Shown piece after piece: positions 1 to 9,299 of a stretch of 64,000 bases of DNA. This DNA is from Colwellia sp. BRX10-3. Its GTDB lineage: Bacteria > Pseudomonadota > Gammaproteobacteria > Enterobacterales > Alteromonadaceae. Under the pieces are notes generated by a model. The model did not search any database. It saw only the letters and a program-made list of their open reading frames with translations, and was not told where the DNA came from. A program made the translations under genes and the position numbers. Location: NCBI RefSeq assembly GCF_014077505.1, contig NZ_JACGWA010000001.1, forward strand, positions 496,001 to 560,000, given 5' to 3'. The first letter of the stretch is position 1, and each line of letters opens with the position of its first letter.

Positions 1-2968
1 ATACGCCAGCGAAGATCACCACACCGATAACCATTCTGCTTTCAGCGCCAGGTCCTACCGCTAATACCAATGGAATAGCACTGGTGACTGTCGTAAAGGT
101 GGTCATTACGATAGGTCTTAAGCGTTGTGTGGCAGCAGCAATTAACGCCTCTTCAAACGCGATACCTTTGTCACGTAACTGATTGGCAAATTCAACAATC
201 AAAATACCATTTTTCGCTGCTAAGCCAATCAACATGACAATACCAATTTGACTGTATATGTTCAGGCTCATTCCCATGAGCTTAAGGCCAGCTAAAGCGC
301 CAACCAATGCTAATGGTACGGTTAACATAATAACAAAAGGGTGAATAAAGCTTTCAAATTGAGCCGATAAAACTAGGTAGGTTATAACAAGGGCTAGAAT
401 AAAAATAAAGCCAATAGAGTTACCTGATTCTTGTAATAACTGTGACTCACCTTTATAAGCTACTTGTACTTCTTCAGGTAAATGTTCAGCAACCGCACCA
501 TTCAAAAATTCCAAAGCATCGCCTAGTGCATAGCCTGTGGCTAAATTTGCGCTAATTGTAACACTGCGGAGACGGTTAAAACGATTGAGCTGCGATGATG
601 TTGCACTCTCTTCAATAGTGATTAAATTCGATAATGGTATTAATTTATTACTGACAGTGGAGCGAACAAAAATATTATCAATGTCTTTAGGGTTTGAAAA
701 ATCAGTTTTCTCGCCGCGCACAACCACATAATATTCTTCACCGCGTTCAACAAAGTTGGTGACTCTACGCTGTCCCAACATAGTTTCCAACGTACGACCA
801 ATATCACCAACCGATACGCCTAAATCAAAGGCCCTGTTGTGATCAATTTTAACCAGTAATTGCGGGTAGGTTTCTTTGTAGTCACTATCAATACTGTGTA
901 AATTCGGATTTTCTTGCGCTTTTGCAATAATAATATCACGCCATTTCGCTAATTCTTCATAAGTATTACCTTGTAATACAAAGGCAACGGGTGATGAAGA
1001 ACCTCCGCCACTTAAGCCACTGCGCATCATAGCAAAGGCTCTAACATCAGTAACTTGAGCCAGTTCGCCATTCATTTTATTAATAAATTCAAATGTATTG
1101 GTAATACGATCTTTCCAGGCTGGCATACCAACAATAGCAATACCACCCGTGCCACCAAAACCAGGTACTCGCACAATAACTCGGTCGAGTTCACCACTTT
1201 CTTGATGTACCAATAATTTTTCTTCTATTTGCTGCATATTTTTGACGTTATTTTCATAACTTGCCCCTTCAGCACCACGCATCATAACAAAGAAATTTCC
1301 TCTGTCTTCTTTAGGCGTGTATTCCGAAGGTAACTGATTGAATAAACCGTAAACAGCAAATAACGACAAAATAATAACAAGAAAGATCATCAGTGGTTGA
1401 TGAATACTAGCTTTTAAAGAGCGCCCATAAGCGGCTTCCAGTTTAGCAAAGCCTTTATCTAACTTTTGACCAAACGATGAGCTACGCTCCTTATGCTTCA
1501 ACATTTTTGAACACATCATTGGGGTGAGAGATAATGCAGTTAAACTAGAGAAAATTACCGCTGCAGCTATCGCAATAGCAAATTCTGTAAATAATCGCCC
1601 AACGTTACCCGATAAAAATATCAATGGTACAAACACGGCAACAAGCACTAACGTAGTAGCAATAACCGCAAACGCGACTTCTCGACCACCTTCGTATGCA
1701 GCTAGTAATGGAGTTTGTCCACGTTCAATTCTCCGGTAAATATTTTCCAGTACAACAATAGCATCATCTACCACCAAGCCGATGGCCAGCACCATTGCCA
1801 GTAAGGTTAGCAAGTTTATTGAAAAACCAAGCCACGACAGCACCATCATAGAGCCAATTAGCGCCACAGGCACCGTAACCGCTGGAATAAGGGTTGCTCT
1901 AACATTACCCAAAAACAAAAATATAACCAATACCACCATTAACATGGCGATACCGAGTGTGCTATAAACTTCATCAATTGAGCCTTGAATAAACACTGAT
2001 GAGTCATAACTATTGGTAATTGTTGTACCTATTGGCAGCCCACCACGAACCGACATCATTTCTTTACGAGCAGCTTTGACCACTTCAAGAGTATTGGCTT
2101 TTGACTGTTTAATAATGCCTAAACCCACCATGTTTTTGCCATTACCACGAAACATGTTTTCTTCATCTTCTGCACTCAAGGCTATTTTGGCAACATCACC
2201 CAGATAGACTAAAGATTTATTATCATTACGCGCCACCACCATAGTGGCAAAATCAGCTTCGGTTAAATAACTACGTTCAACTCGAATAGAAAAGTCTCGA
2301 TCGATTGATTCAACTTTTCCTGCCGGTAATTCAACATTTTCGGCTCGCAAGGTTTGTTCTATGTCATTAACCGTGACGCCTCTGGCGGCCATTGCTTTAC
2401 GGTTTAGCAACACATTCATGGCGTAGGTTCTTCCACCACCAACCTGTACACGCGCAACGCCGTCAACCACAGAAAACAGGTCAACAATATAACGTTCAGC
2501 ATAATCAGTTAGCTGCAATGTACTCATTACATCGCTTTGTAAAACAAACCAAACAATGGCACTTTCGTCATCATTTGCCTTAAAAACCTCAGGCGGTTCA
2601 GCTTGTTCAGGTAAGTTATTTAATGCCCGAGAAATTCTGTCGCGCACATCATTAGTTGCAGCGTCAATATTACGATCAAGGTCAAATTCAATAGAGATAC
2701 TAGAACGGCCAACGCGGCTGGTAGAGTTTATTGATTTAACCCCTTCAACGCCGCTAATTCTATCTTCAAGTATTTGCGTAATTTTACTTTCAACTATCGC
2801 TGCAGACGCCCCAGGATATGAAGTATTAATACTCACCACTGGTGGGTCAATATCAGGGTATTCTCGCAGAGGTAAAGTTAAAAAGGCAACAATGCCAAAA
2901 GTGATCAATAGTAAATTTATTACCGTGGCAAATACTGGACGTTTAACCGAGAGATCAGATAAAATCAC
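1..2968 (-). CDS. RND efflux pump permease (HAE1/AcrB-like), 3' end cut by window
   Basis: This is the inner-membrane proton-driven permease of a tripartite RND drug/solute exporter. About 989 residues are visible and the C-terminus runs off the left edge; the family is usually 1020-1050 residues. The N-terminus reads VILSDLSVKRPVFATVINLL, which is the cytoplasmic lead plus TM1 typical of these pumps. The TM4 motif GLVVDDAIVVLEN lies near residues 396-408 and carries the paired aspartates of the proton relay. The start is a GTG whose first bases overlap the TGA of the upstream adaptor (GTGA, 4 nt), so the two are translationally coupled. No outer-membrane TolC-type channel gene is adjacent. 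Membership of the HAE1 branch rather than the heavy-metal branch is inferred from the VVDDAIVV motif. Substrate is unknown. Confidence 0.93.
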   Translation of the reverse strand, partial: MILSDLSVKRPVFATVINLLLITFGIVAFLTLPLREYPDIDPPVVSINTSYPGASAAIVESKITQILEDRISGVEGVKSINSTSRVGRSSISIEFDLDRNIDAATNDVRDRISRALNNLPEQAEPPEVFKANDDESAIVWFVLQSDVMSTLQLTDYAERYIVDLFSVVDGVARVQVGGGRTYAMNVLLNRKAMAARGVTVNDIEQTLRAENVELPAGKVESIDRDFSIRVERSYLTEADFATMVVARNDNKSLVYLGDVAKIALSAEDEENMFRGNGKNMVGLGIIKQSKANTLEVVKAARKEMMSVRGGLPIGTTITNSYDSSVFIQGSIDEVYSTLGIAMLMVVLVIFLFLGNVRATLIPAVTVPVALIGSMMVLSWLGFSINLLTLLAMVLAIGLVVDDAIVVLENIYRRIERGQTPLLAAYEGGREVAFAVIATTLVLVAVFVPLIFLSGNVGRLFTEFAIAIAAAVIFSSLTALSLTPMMCSKMLKHKERSSSFGQKLDKGFAKLEAAYGRSLKASIHQPLMIFLVIILSLFAVYGLFNQLPSEYTPKEDRGNFFVMMRGAEGASYENNVKNMQQIEEKLLVHQESGELDRVIVRVPGFGGTGGIAIVGMPAWKDRITNTFEFINKMNGELAQVTDVRAFAMMRSGLSGGGSSSPVAFVLQGNTYEELAKWRDIIIAKAQENPNLHSIDSDYKETYPQLLVKIDHNRAFDLGVSVGDIGRTLETMLGQRRVTNFVERGEEYYVVVRGEKTDFSNPKDIDNIFVRSTVSNKLIPLSNLITIEESATSSQLNRFNRLRSVTISANLATGYALGDALEFLNGAVAEHLPEEVQVAYKGESQLLQESGNSIGFIFILALVITYLVLSAQFESFIHPFVIMLTVPLALVGALAGLKLMGMSLNIYSQIGIVMLIGLAAKNGILIVEFANQLRDKGIAFEEALIAAATQRLRPIVMTTFTTVTSAIPLVLAVGPGAESRMVIGVVIFAGV

Positions 2969-4023
2969 GACTTATTCTCCAGCGCGTTCACTGCAGAACC
3001 ATCGCGTAATTTTAAAGCGCCTTCAACCACAACTTCAGTATTAGCATCTACACCACCAACAACTTCAACAAAACCTCGGTAACGGCGGCCAATTTCTAAT
3101 TGCTTTTTAATAGCTTTACCTGCTTCTACGACAAAAACAAAATGCTGATCTTCAATCGGAATAACCGCACTTTCAGGTACTTGTAATATTTGCTCTACTT
3201 TACGCACTACTTGTAAATTCAACAACATGCCTGCACGTAATTTATGGTCAGTATTGGGGATTTCAGCACGTACTTTCAAGGTGCGAGTTACACTGTCGAT
3301 ACGAGAATCTATCGAAGATATTTTGCCAATAAATACATTTTCTTTGTAAGCTGTATTTGTCGCTTCTATGCGTTGGCCAATAGAGACAGTAGTTAAGTAG
3401 CGCTCTGGAATTGAGAAATCAACTTTAATAATACTCAAGTCATCTAAACTGGTAATAACATCACCAACGTTAATCAAGGCACCAAGACTAATTTCACGAA
3501 AGCCCAAAATGCCTGAAAAAGGTGCTTTAATGGTAAATTCAGCCAGTTTTATTTTTGCACTGAGCAGCTGTGCTGAAATAGCCTTAGTTTTTGCTTCTTG
3601 TTGATCAACCAGCGACTGAGATGTTGCTTTTTGTTTATACAAATCTTGAAAGCGGTTCAGTTGGGAAACAGATTCAGCAAGGTTAGCCTGGAGTTCTTTA
3701 ACTTTAGCGGCCTCTTCTCGACTATTAAGGCGAACTAAAACATCACCTTTATTAACGGTTTCACCGTCTTGAAATAAAACCTCATCCACTAAATCTGAAT
3801 ATTTACTGGTAATGTACACTTGTTCGTTTGCCCGTGAAGTGCCTACAGCTTCTACGGAATCTTTATATTCAGCCAGCACTATCTTTGCCGTTTTTACCGA
3901 CACAACCCGTTGATATTTTTCTTTGGTCGTTGCCTCTTCAGGCCACTGCAAGTAAACAATTAAGGCAATTAACACACCAACGAGTAATAACAAAGGTAAG
4001 CGACGACTAATAGCTGCAGACAT
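2965..4023 (-). CDS. RND efflux periplasmic adaptor (membrane fusion protein)
   Basis: This is the periplasmic adaptor linking the RND permease to an outer-membrane channel. The 352-residue product has an N-terminal membrane anchor (about residues 8-26), a lipoyl/hairpin region (SKYSDLVDEVLFQDGETVNKGDVL, about 70-95, with its second half after a coiled-coil of about residues 105-150), then beta-barrel and membrane-proximal domains. The ORF extends upstream to a TTG at 4029, but I prefer the ATG at 4023, two codons in, because it precedes the basic stretch and hydrophobic anchor directly. It lies first in a two-gene operon with the permease. No TetR or MarR regulator is adjacent in the window. 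Confidence 0.92.
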   Translation of the reverse strand: MSAAISRRLPLLLLVGVLIALIVYLQWPEEATTKEKYQRVVSVKTAKIVLAEYKDSVEAVGTSRANEQVYITSKYSDLVDEVLFQDGETVNKGDVLVRLNSREEAAKVKELQANLAESVSQLNRFQDLYKQKATSQSLVDQQEAKTKAISAQLLSAKIKLAEFTIKAPFSGILGFREISLGALINVGDVITSLDDLSIIKVDFSIPERYLTTVSIGQRIEATNTAYKENVFIGKISSIDSRIDSVTRTLKVRAEIPNTDHKLRAGMLLNLQVVRKVEQILQVPESAVIPIEDQHFVFVVEAGKAIKKQLEIGRRYRGFVEVVGGVDANTEVVVEGALKLRDGSAVNALENKS

Positions 4024-4248
4024 AAACAAAGCTCTCTAAATTTGCGAAAATTTTCAGTAGTATTACTATAACCTAGATACGGTAAACGCTCGATACAACT
4101 TAGCCTAAGATTTAAGGCTTTGGTCGCAAAATTAGAAAAAACAATTAACTTTGTGATTATTAAGATATAATTTAGTTATATATATGCCAAATGAAGAATA
4201 GTGAGTATTCGCCATTACTTCATATTTTACATTTTAAGGATTGAACTC

Positions 4249-4983
4249 GTGAAAATTATTGCCTCAATTATTGTTATTTTATTATTACTTGGTGGTGGAG
4301 CTCTTTGGTTTTTAGCCAACGGCTCATTAAATGACTATATTAAAAATCAAATTGAAACAGTTGGCACACAAGTCACAGAACAGGCTGTTACAGTAAAAGC
4401 GGTTGATATTAAGCTTACTAGCGGCGCCGGTAGTATTTTAGGTATTAACTTAGCTAACCCCAAAGCCTATAGCCAACCTAACGCCTTTGCTTTAGAAGAA
4501 GTAACACTTGATATTAATTTAGAAAGCTTAACCTCATCACCTATTATTATTGATGCCATCGTGATCAAATCTCCACAAGCTTTTGTCCAATTTACCCAAA
4601 CTGGTGGTTCTAATATCCAAGATATTTTAGATGCCATCGAGCGTAACACACCTAAAGATGATGCCAGTGCTGCCGATACAACAAGTGGTAATGAACCTAG
4701 AATAAAAGTCAGTAAAATTATTCTTGCCGGAACCGCTCTAACGATTGATTTAAGTGCCTTTGGTAATAAAGAGCATAATGCTACATTAGCGGATATAACG
4801 TTAAGTAATGTGGGCGGTGATGCCGGTTTACCCGCCAGTCAATTAGGTAGTGAGATTGTCAAACAAGCATTATCTAAAATTTGGCAACAAGCTAAAGCAA
4901 CACAAAAGAAAAAGTTAACTGATAGTGCTACAGAAAAACTAAAAGAAAAAGCGAAGAAAAAATTGACTGATTTATTTGGATAA
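4249..4983 (+). CDS. AsmA-like membrane-anchored protein of unknown function
   Basis: The 244-residue product has one N-terminal membrane segment (KIIASIIVILLLLGGGALWF), followed by a region resembling the start of AsmA-type proteins (small polar/beta repeats, with TLDINLESLTSSPIIIDAIVI reminiscent of the AsmA 'increasing mass' motif). It ends in a very lysine-rich tail (KKK clusters, about residues 219-243). An ORF is open from 4201 (GTG), but the GTG at 4249 has an AAGG ribosome-binding site at a good distance and starts right at the anchor, so I use it. It stands alone, with an opposite-strand gene upstream. AsmA-like proteins act in envelope lipid transport or assembly; the role here is not established. 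Confidence 0.75.
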   Translation: MKIIASIIVILLLLGGGALWFLANGSLNDYIKNQIETVGTQVTEQAVTVKAVDIKLTSGAGSILGINLANPKAYSQPNAFALEEVTLDINLESLTSSPIIIDAIVIKSPQAFVQFTQTGGSNIQDILDAIERNTPKDDASAADTTSGNEPRIKVSKIILAGTALTIDLSAFGNKEHNATLADITLSNVGGDAGLPASQLGSEIVKQALSKIWQQAKATQKKKLTDSATEKLKEKAKKKLTDLFG

Positions 4984-5073
4984 TCTTAATTTTTTAATGG
5001 TAAAGCCCTAGCCGAAATCAGTATCAGAATTTGGCTAGGTTTATAAAAATAACAAACCATAGGATACGTCGTA

Positions 5074-5670
5074 ATGAAAGTGAATACCCCATTAAAACCA
5101 CTAGCAATTCTCTGCGCTTTGTTATGCTCCAATGCAGCGATAGCAAACCAATATGAAATCAGCGTTATGGGTGGGCAAATGTTTAGTTCTGATTTGGTTG
5201 CCAGTGATGATAGCGATATCAATGTTGACTCAGGCAGTAACATTGCTGTTGGATTTGCATGGCAAGAGAATGTTAATGGCCAAGGCCAAATACTTTTGAA
5301 TCGTGTTAGTTATGATTTTATCGGCCAAAATGAAGACAACAATAAACTAAATATCACTTATGCACATTTTAATGGCGTGGCTCTGTTCCGTCAGCAAAAC
5401 TATGTAACAACTTTGAGTTTAGGTTTTGGTGGCGCTTATTTTGATGCCGAACAAGGTAGCGAAGAAGTTTATCCTTCAGCCAGTGTAGCCTTTGGTACAC
5501 GCTATGAATTTTCTAAAAGCATGGCATTGGTGACAGAATTACGGGCCTATGCCACGCTAATTGACGAAGATGATGCTATGTTTTGTCAACAAGAAATATG
5601 CAGTGCAAACTTCACCGATTCATTATGGATAGATAGTTCAATTGCTGTCGGTATTGCCATTAAGTTTTAG
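5074..5670 (+). CDS. Small outer-membrane beta-barrel protein (porin-family-like)
   Basis: The 198-residue product has a clear signal peptide (MKVNTPLKPLAILCALLCSN, cleavage after about AIAN at residue 25). The mature part alternates polar and hydrophobic residues and ends in a C-terminal phenylalanine (IAVGIAIKF), the usual signal for outer-membrane barrel insertion. Two cysteines close together (CQQEIC) may form a disulfide in a surface loop. The start ATG follows an AGGA box. A small 8-strand barrel is likely. I cannot assign a substrate or a named family; a YfaZ/OmpA-barrel-like role would be a guess. It has no operon partners. Confidence 0.72.
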   Translation: MKVNTPLKPLAILCALLCSNAAIANQYEISVMGGQMFSSDLVASDDSDINVDSGSNIAVGFAWQENVNGQGQILLNRVSYDFIGQNEDNNKLNITYAHFNGVALFRQQNYVTTLSLGFGGAYFDAEQGSEEVYPSASVAFGTRYEFSKSMALVTELRAYATLIDEDDAMFCQQEICSANFTDSLWIDSSIAVGIAIKF

Positions 5671-5719
5671 TTTGTTAAGCTCTTACTTTAGCAGCTCCAA
5701 ATAGCTTGTTGTTATATTA

Positions 5720-5766
5720 AAGCTATTACTTTGACCAATATGTAAAATGGTGAAAAGTAATAGCTT
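5720..5766 (+). repeat. Inverted repeat, 13-bp perfect stem, 21-nt loop
   Basis: The left arm AAGCTATTACTTT (5720-5732) is exactly complementary to the right arm AAAGTAATAGCTT (5754-5766). It lies 50 bases past the stop of the outer-membrane barrel gene, so it could stop or stabilise that transcript, but no run of T follows it. It is not a classical intrinsic terminator. Confidence 0.6.
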
Positions 5767-6020
5767 CGTTATACCCAACCAGAAATATTTATCTTCATTA
5801 ACATCGAATACACCCCTCGATTAATTTATCAACAAACCATGATTACTTGCCTAGCTTTGCCTCAACTTCGTTTCATCTAACTGATATCTTTTTAATTAAT
5901 TTAATATTATCGTCTACTCTCTGGTAGCATAAATAGAGGCTGATAGTGGCTAAAAAAGATCATTCAGCCATAGTTAATCCAATTGACATAAAGTGCATTA
6001 TTGACCCGTCAACCATGATC

Positions 6021-6056
6021 AAAAAAATCGCACTGATGACTCTTCAGCTGCGATTT
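6021..6056 (-). terminator. Intrinsic terminator of the thioredoxin-like gene
   Basis: Read on the minus strand, AAATCGCA pairs with TGCGATTT and inner TGA/TCA-type pairs extend the stem around a small bulge. Seven T residues follow. It lies about 60 bases downstream of the stop at 6116. Confidence 0.8.
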
Positions 6057-6115
6057 CATTACTAGATTCAATCTAGATGGTTATTTACTTAAAACAAAAT
6101 TACAAGATTACAAAG

Positions 6116-6589
6116 CTATAACATGGCTGAAATATCAGCCGTTAGTGACACATTAGGACGCTCTATAATACGACCAATTTCTTTATCGCCTTGATAAACA
6201 ATAAAGGTTGGGGTGTATTTTATATCGTGTTTTTTTGCTGAGCCGTTAGGCTCTGATTTTTCATAATCGAGTCCAATTAAGCGATTAGACAGTGTTGGGC
6301 TTTCGGCAACCATTTTAAAAAATCTAGGCACTTCACGCTGACTGTCATGGCACCAAGAGCCGAAATAAACTTCTATATGTAAATCATTTGGCCAACCTTT
6401 AATTTCAGCAATTTCATTATCAGACAACTGAAATGTTTGATAGCTTTGCTGAAAAGACTTATGTTCACTCATTAATTGCTGCTGACTAACTTCGCCAATA
6501 GCCATAGCCGTTTTATCCACTTGACTATTCGCGCAGGCAGAAAGAACAACAAGAATAATACTTGATAGAATAGCTGGAAACTTCTTCAT
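6116..6589 (-). CDS. Thioredoxin-fold lipoprotein with CxxS site
   Basis: The 157-residue product begins with a lipoprotein signal peptide; the lipobox LSAC puts the acylated cysteine at residue 19. The thioredoxin fold is recognised from YFGSWCHDS (residues 75-83) and the cis-proline loop YTPTF (125-129). The usual second active-site cysteine is a serine (C80-H-D-S83), so it is a monothiol type. That suggests a role in mixed-disulfide exchange or thiol reduction rather than full disulfide oxidation. The start ATG has an AAGGA box 5 bases upstream. The gene stands alone with its own terminator at 6021-6056. The mature protein would be a membrane-anchored periplasmic domain. Confidence 0.82.
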   Translation of the reverse strand: MKKFPAILSSIILVVLSACANSQVDKTAMAIGEVSQQQLMSEHKSFQQSYQTFQLSDNEIAEIKGWPNDLHIEVYFGSWCHDSQREVPRFFKMVAESPTLSNRLIGLDYEKSEPNGSAKKHDIKYTPTFIVYQGDKEIGRIIERPNVSLTADISAML

Positions 6590-6720
6590 TTCATTCCTTG
6601 TTTTAACTTTTTTATTAATATTTATTTAATTCGTTTAAAGCAATATCGATTCACTTTTCTGCAGAGAAAACTATAACAATTTATAAGATAACCAGCTACT
6701 TGTGAACATTACTTTATTGC

Positions 6721-7863
6721 TTAATGTTTTTTAAGTTGGTCGGCTTTAATTAACATCTCTTTACTTTCTTGCATGAAAATATCAGCATAATCACCGAACC
6801 AATCAGCCACTTGTGAAAACATGGTAGTGAAAGATTCTTTATCATTTAATTGCACGTCTTCTAATAATTCTAAAAAACGATAAGCAAAACGCTTCATCAT
6901 AGCAATGTTGTCCTGATTAGCGAATATAATATCAGTGTAAAGAATAGGGTTTTGCGCAAACAAACGCCCTACCATAATCAACTCTAAACGATAAATGGGT
7001 GAACTCATCTCCACCAACTGTGCTATATCAGCTCCCTCAGCCATTAAGTGATAACCGTAGGCAATAGTTGAGAAATGTCGCATTACTTGCACCATAGACA
7101 TCGCTTGATCATGAGTATGTGCCTCAACAGGGTGAATTTTTGCCCCCCACACTCTAAATTGCTCGAGTAACCAATGATACTTTTGTGGAAAGCGCCCTTC
7201 ACAAGCAATAATAGTTTGTTTAACTAAACCCGTTACATCAGGCCCAAACATAGGGTGTAAGCCGACAACTGGGCCAGCATGTACTTTCATCATTTCATAC
7301 AGTGGCGCTTCTTTAATACTGGTAACATCTGCCAAAATGCAGTTTTCAGGCAATGCCCCTAATTTTTGGATAACCATGGCCGTTAATCTAATTGGAACGG
7401 CTACTATCACTAGACTAGCCTCAGATAAAATTTCAGCACTATTTGGCCAGTCGGCTTGCTCTAGGGTTTGCACTTGATAATGAGAACGCGTAAATAAATC
7501 AACAAATATTCGTCCTAATTGCCCTTCACCACCAATAACAACTACTTTTTTACAATCTGGATTTACACAACGATAACCACTAGCATCTTGGCTAATATAA
7601 GAGTCTTGCATCAAGCGTCGAAGAATATCTTCTATTAATTCTGGCGATAAGCCGGCCTCTATTGCTTGTTGGCGGCGAAGCTGTAATAGACTAGCTTCAC
7701 GTTCAGGAGCGAAAATCGGCATACCCTCTGCGCTTTTTAATAAACCAACTTTCGTGGTAACAGCGCGACGCTTGGCTAATAATGCAACGAGTTGACAATC
7801 AATTTCGTCAATTTCATTGCGCAATTCACCTAACTTTTCTTCAAATGTAGAATTGTTGTTCAT
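6721..7863 (-). CDS. tyrA: Bifunctional chorismate mutase / prephenate dehydrogenase (T-protein)
   Basis: This enzyme turns chorismate into prephenate and then oxidatively decarboxylates it to 4-hydroxyphenylpyruvate, the last committed steps to tyrosine. The first ~90 residues are the AroQ-type mutase (LRNEIDEIDCQLVALLAKRR, about residues 14-33). From about residue 105 comes the Rossmann dehydrogenase domain (VVVIGGEGQLGRIFVDLF, with GxGxxG as GGEGQLG). The HPMFGP motif at about residues 202-207 is part of the prephenate site. Length is 380, close to the 373 of the E. coli enzyme. It lies 30 bases after the DAHP synthase gene on the same strand, giving an aroF-tyrA operon, an arrangement known from enterics where tyrosine controls both. 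Confidence 0.96.
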   Translation of the reverse strand: MNNNSTFEEKLGELRNEIDEIDCQLVALLAKRRAVTTKVGLLKSAEGMPIFAPEREASLLQLRRQQAIEAGLSPELIEDILRRLMQDSYISQDASGYRCVNPDCKKVVVIGGEGQLGRIFVDLFTRSHYQVQTLEQADWPNSAEILSEASLVIVAVPIRLTAMVIQKLGALPENCILADVTSIKEAPLYEMMKVHAGPVVGLHPMFGPDVTGLVKQTIIACEGRFPQKYHWLLEQFRVWGAKIHPVEAHTHDQAMSMVQVMRHFSTIAYGYHLMAEGADIAQLVEMSSPIYRLELIMVGRLFAQNPILYTDIIFANQDNIAMMKRFAYRFLELLEDVQLNDKESFTTMFSQVADWFGDYADIFMQESKEMLIKADQLKKH

Positions 7864-7893
7864 TGCTGGTGTTTTTTCCTATTCACTCAAGAC

Positions 7894-9003
7894 TTAATTA
7901 ATACGTTGTTTTAAAACGACTTCAAGCTTAGCACTAGCATCAGAGATAAGCTTTTCTGTCGTTTCAAAATCGATACAAGCATCAGTAACAGAAACGCCAT
8001 ATTGCAGCTGGTCAAATGGTAGTTCTGAACTTTGATTACCTGAGTTAATATTACTCTCTAACATAATACCAATAATAGTTTTATTGCCCGCACAAATTTG
8101 ATCGAAAACATTATCAGCCACTAACGGTTGACGGCGATAGTCTTTATTAGAGTTACCGTGAGAGCAATCAACTACAATACCTGGTTCTAAATTTTGTTTT
8201 GCTAACTCTTCTTCACATAAAGCAACATTATCGGCATCATAATTAGGCTTTTTACCACCGCGCAAAATTACGTGCCCATCAGGATTACCTGAGGTTTTAA
8301 TCAGTGCAACTTGCCCTTGACGATTAATACCCATAAAACGATGTGAAGAGGCAGCAGACTGCAAAGCATTAATAGCAACACCAAGGCCACCACTAGTACC
8401 ATTTTTAAAACCTATTGGCATCGACAGACCGCTGGCCATTTCACGATGTGTTTGTGACTCTGTGGTACGCGCGCCAATGGCAGACCAACTAAACAGTTCA
8501 GCTAAATATTGAGGACTAATAGGATCTAGTGCTTCAGTAGCTAATGGTAAACCTAACTCGGTCAAATAAATCAATAATTCACGCGCTTTACGAAGGCCAC
8601 TTTCTACATCAAATGAACCATCCATATGCGGGTCATTAATCAGTCCCTTCCAACCAACCGTAGTGCGTGGCTTTTCAAAATAAACTCGCATAACTATGTA
8701 TAAACTATCTTGATATTTATCGTGTAATACCTTCAACTGTCGCGCATAAGCTTTTGCAGCATCAAGATCATGAACTGAGCAAGGGCCGGCAATCACTAAT
8801 AAACGATGATCTTGTTTGTGAATAATATTAGCGATGATGCTTCGAGCGTTTTTAACAAAAACACGGCCAGCTTCTGGCAGCGGTAACTCTTCACGTAAAG
8901 CATTTGGGGTAATTAAGATTTCTTCGGCATTGACGTGAATATCGTTCAGTCTGCTTTTAGGTATTTGGCTTGCGTCGGACGTCGTTAAACTTGATTTTGA
9001 CAT
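7894..9003 (-). CDS. aroF: 3-deoxy-7-phosphoheptulonate synthase (DAHP synthase, class I)
   Basis: This enzyme condenses phosphoenolpyruvate and erythrose 4-phosphate, the first step of the shikimate pathway. The 369-residue product has the class I AroFGH sequence: LLVIAGPCSVHD near the active site, YFEKPRTTVGWKGLINDP, and GNSNKDYRRQ. The ORF is open to 9027, but the ATG at 9003 has an AGGAAAG box and matches the usual N-terminus (MSKSSLTT), so I use it. The symbol aroF is chosen because of the coupling with tyrA 30 bases downstream; by sequence alone I cannot separate the Tyr- from the Phe-sensitive isoenzyme. A TyrR-like box lies upstream at 9170-9187. Confidence 0.93.
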   Translation of the reverse strand: MSKSSLTTSDASQIPKSRLNDIHVNAEEILITPNALREELPLPEAGRVFVKNARSIIANIIHKQDHRLLVIAGPCSVHDLDAAKAYARQLKVLHDKYQDSLYIVMRVYFEKPRTTVGWKGLINDPHMDGSFDVESGLRKARELLIYLTELGLPLATEALDPISPQYLAELFSWSAIGARTTESQTHREMASGLSMPIGFKNGTSGGLGVAINALQSAASSHRFMGINRQGQVALIKTSGNPDGHVILRGGKKPNYDADNVALCEEELAKQNLEPGIVVDCSHGNSNKDYRRQPLVADNVFDQICAGNKTIIGIMLESNINSGNQSSELPFDQLQYGVSVTDACIDFETTEKLISDASAKLEVVLKQRIN

Positions 9004-9169
9004 GGTTCTTTCCTGAATATAAAGCAATAAGTATAAGTTTTTAAGTAAAGTATTTTCGGCTAGCAGCTATTTTATGCTAATAACAAGGTCGCTAGAAAAG
9101 CGACTAGCTAAAGTATGGGAGGTAATAATATCGATATTGCAGATTGTGCACTTTTTACGCCTTTCTAAC

Positions 9170-9187
9170 TGTAAGCTTAAGTTTACT
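9170..9187 (-). promoter_or_regulatory. Candidate TyrR operator upstream of aroF-tyrA
   Basis: The sequence TGTAAG-CTTAAG-TTTACT fits the TyrR box pattern TGTAAA-N6-TTTACA with a change only at the inner left A and the outer right A. It lies about 170 bases upstream of the aroF start, in the only sizeable non-coding stretch before the aroF-tyrA operon. Function is inferred from pattern and position. Confidence 0.4.
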
Positions 9188-9255
9188 TAATTCGTACCGT
9201 TTATATTACACTATAATTTACTTAGGTACAGCCCTATTGTTAAATAATAAGGGAT

Positions 9256-9280
9256 AAAAAAAGCGCCTCTCGGCGCTTTT
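9256..9280 (-). terminator. Intrinsic terminator of acs
   Basis: Stem AAAGCGCC/GGCGCTTT with a 4-base TCTC loop. On the minus strand it is followed by a run of T and lies 20 bases past the acs stop. The plus strand also has Ts, so it could work both ways. Confidence 0.85.
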
Positions 9281-9299
9281 ATCTCAACAACATATCTCT

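Larger units (their letters stand above)
5671..6115. other. Non-coding region between convergent genes
   Basis: No credible gene is visible in these 445 bases. Besides the minus-strand terminator at 6021-6056, the stretch holds a perfect 13-bp inverted repeat with a 21-nt loop at 5720-5766 and a small CTAGATT/AATCTAG palindrome near 6063-6077. Confidence 0.6.

Noticed and set aside
4986-5243. 85-codon minus-strand frame antisense to the barrel gene
   Set aside because: It lies mostly opposite the signal peptide and first strands of a better-supported gene.
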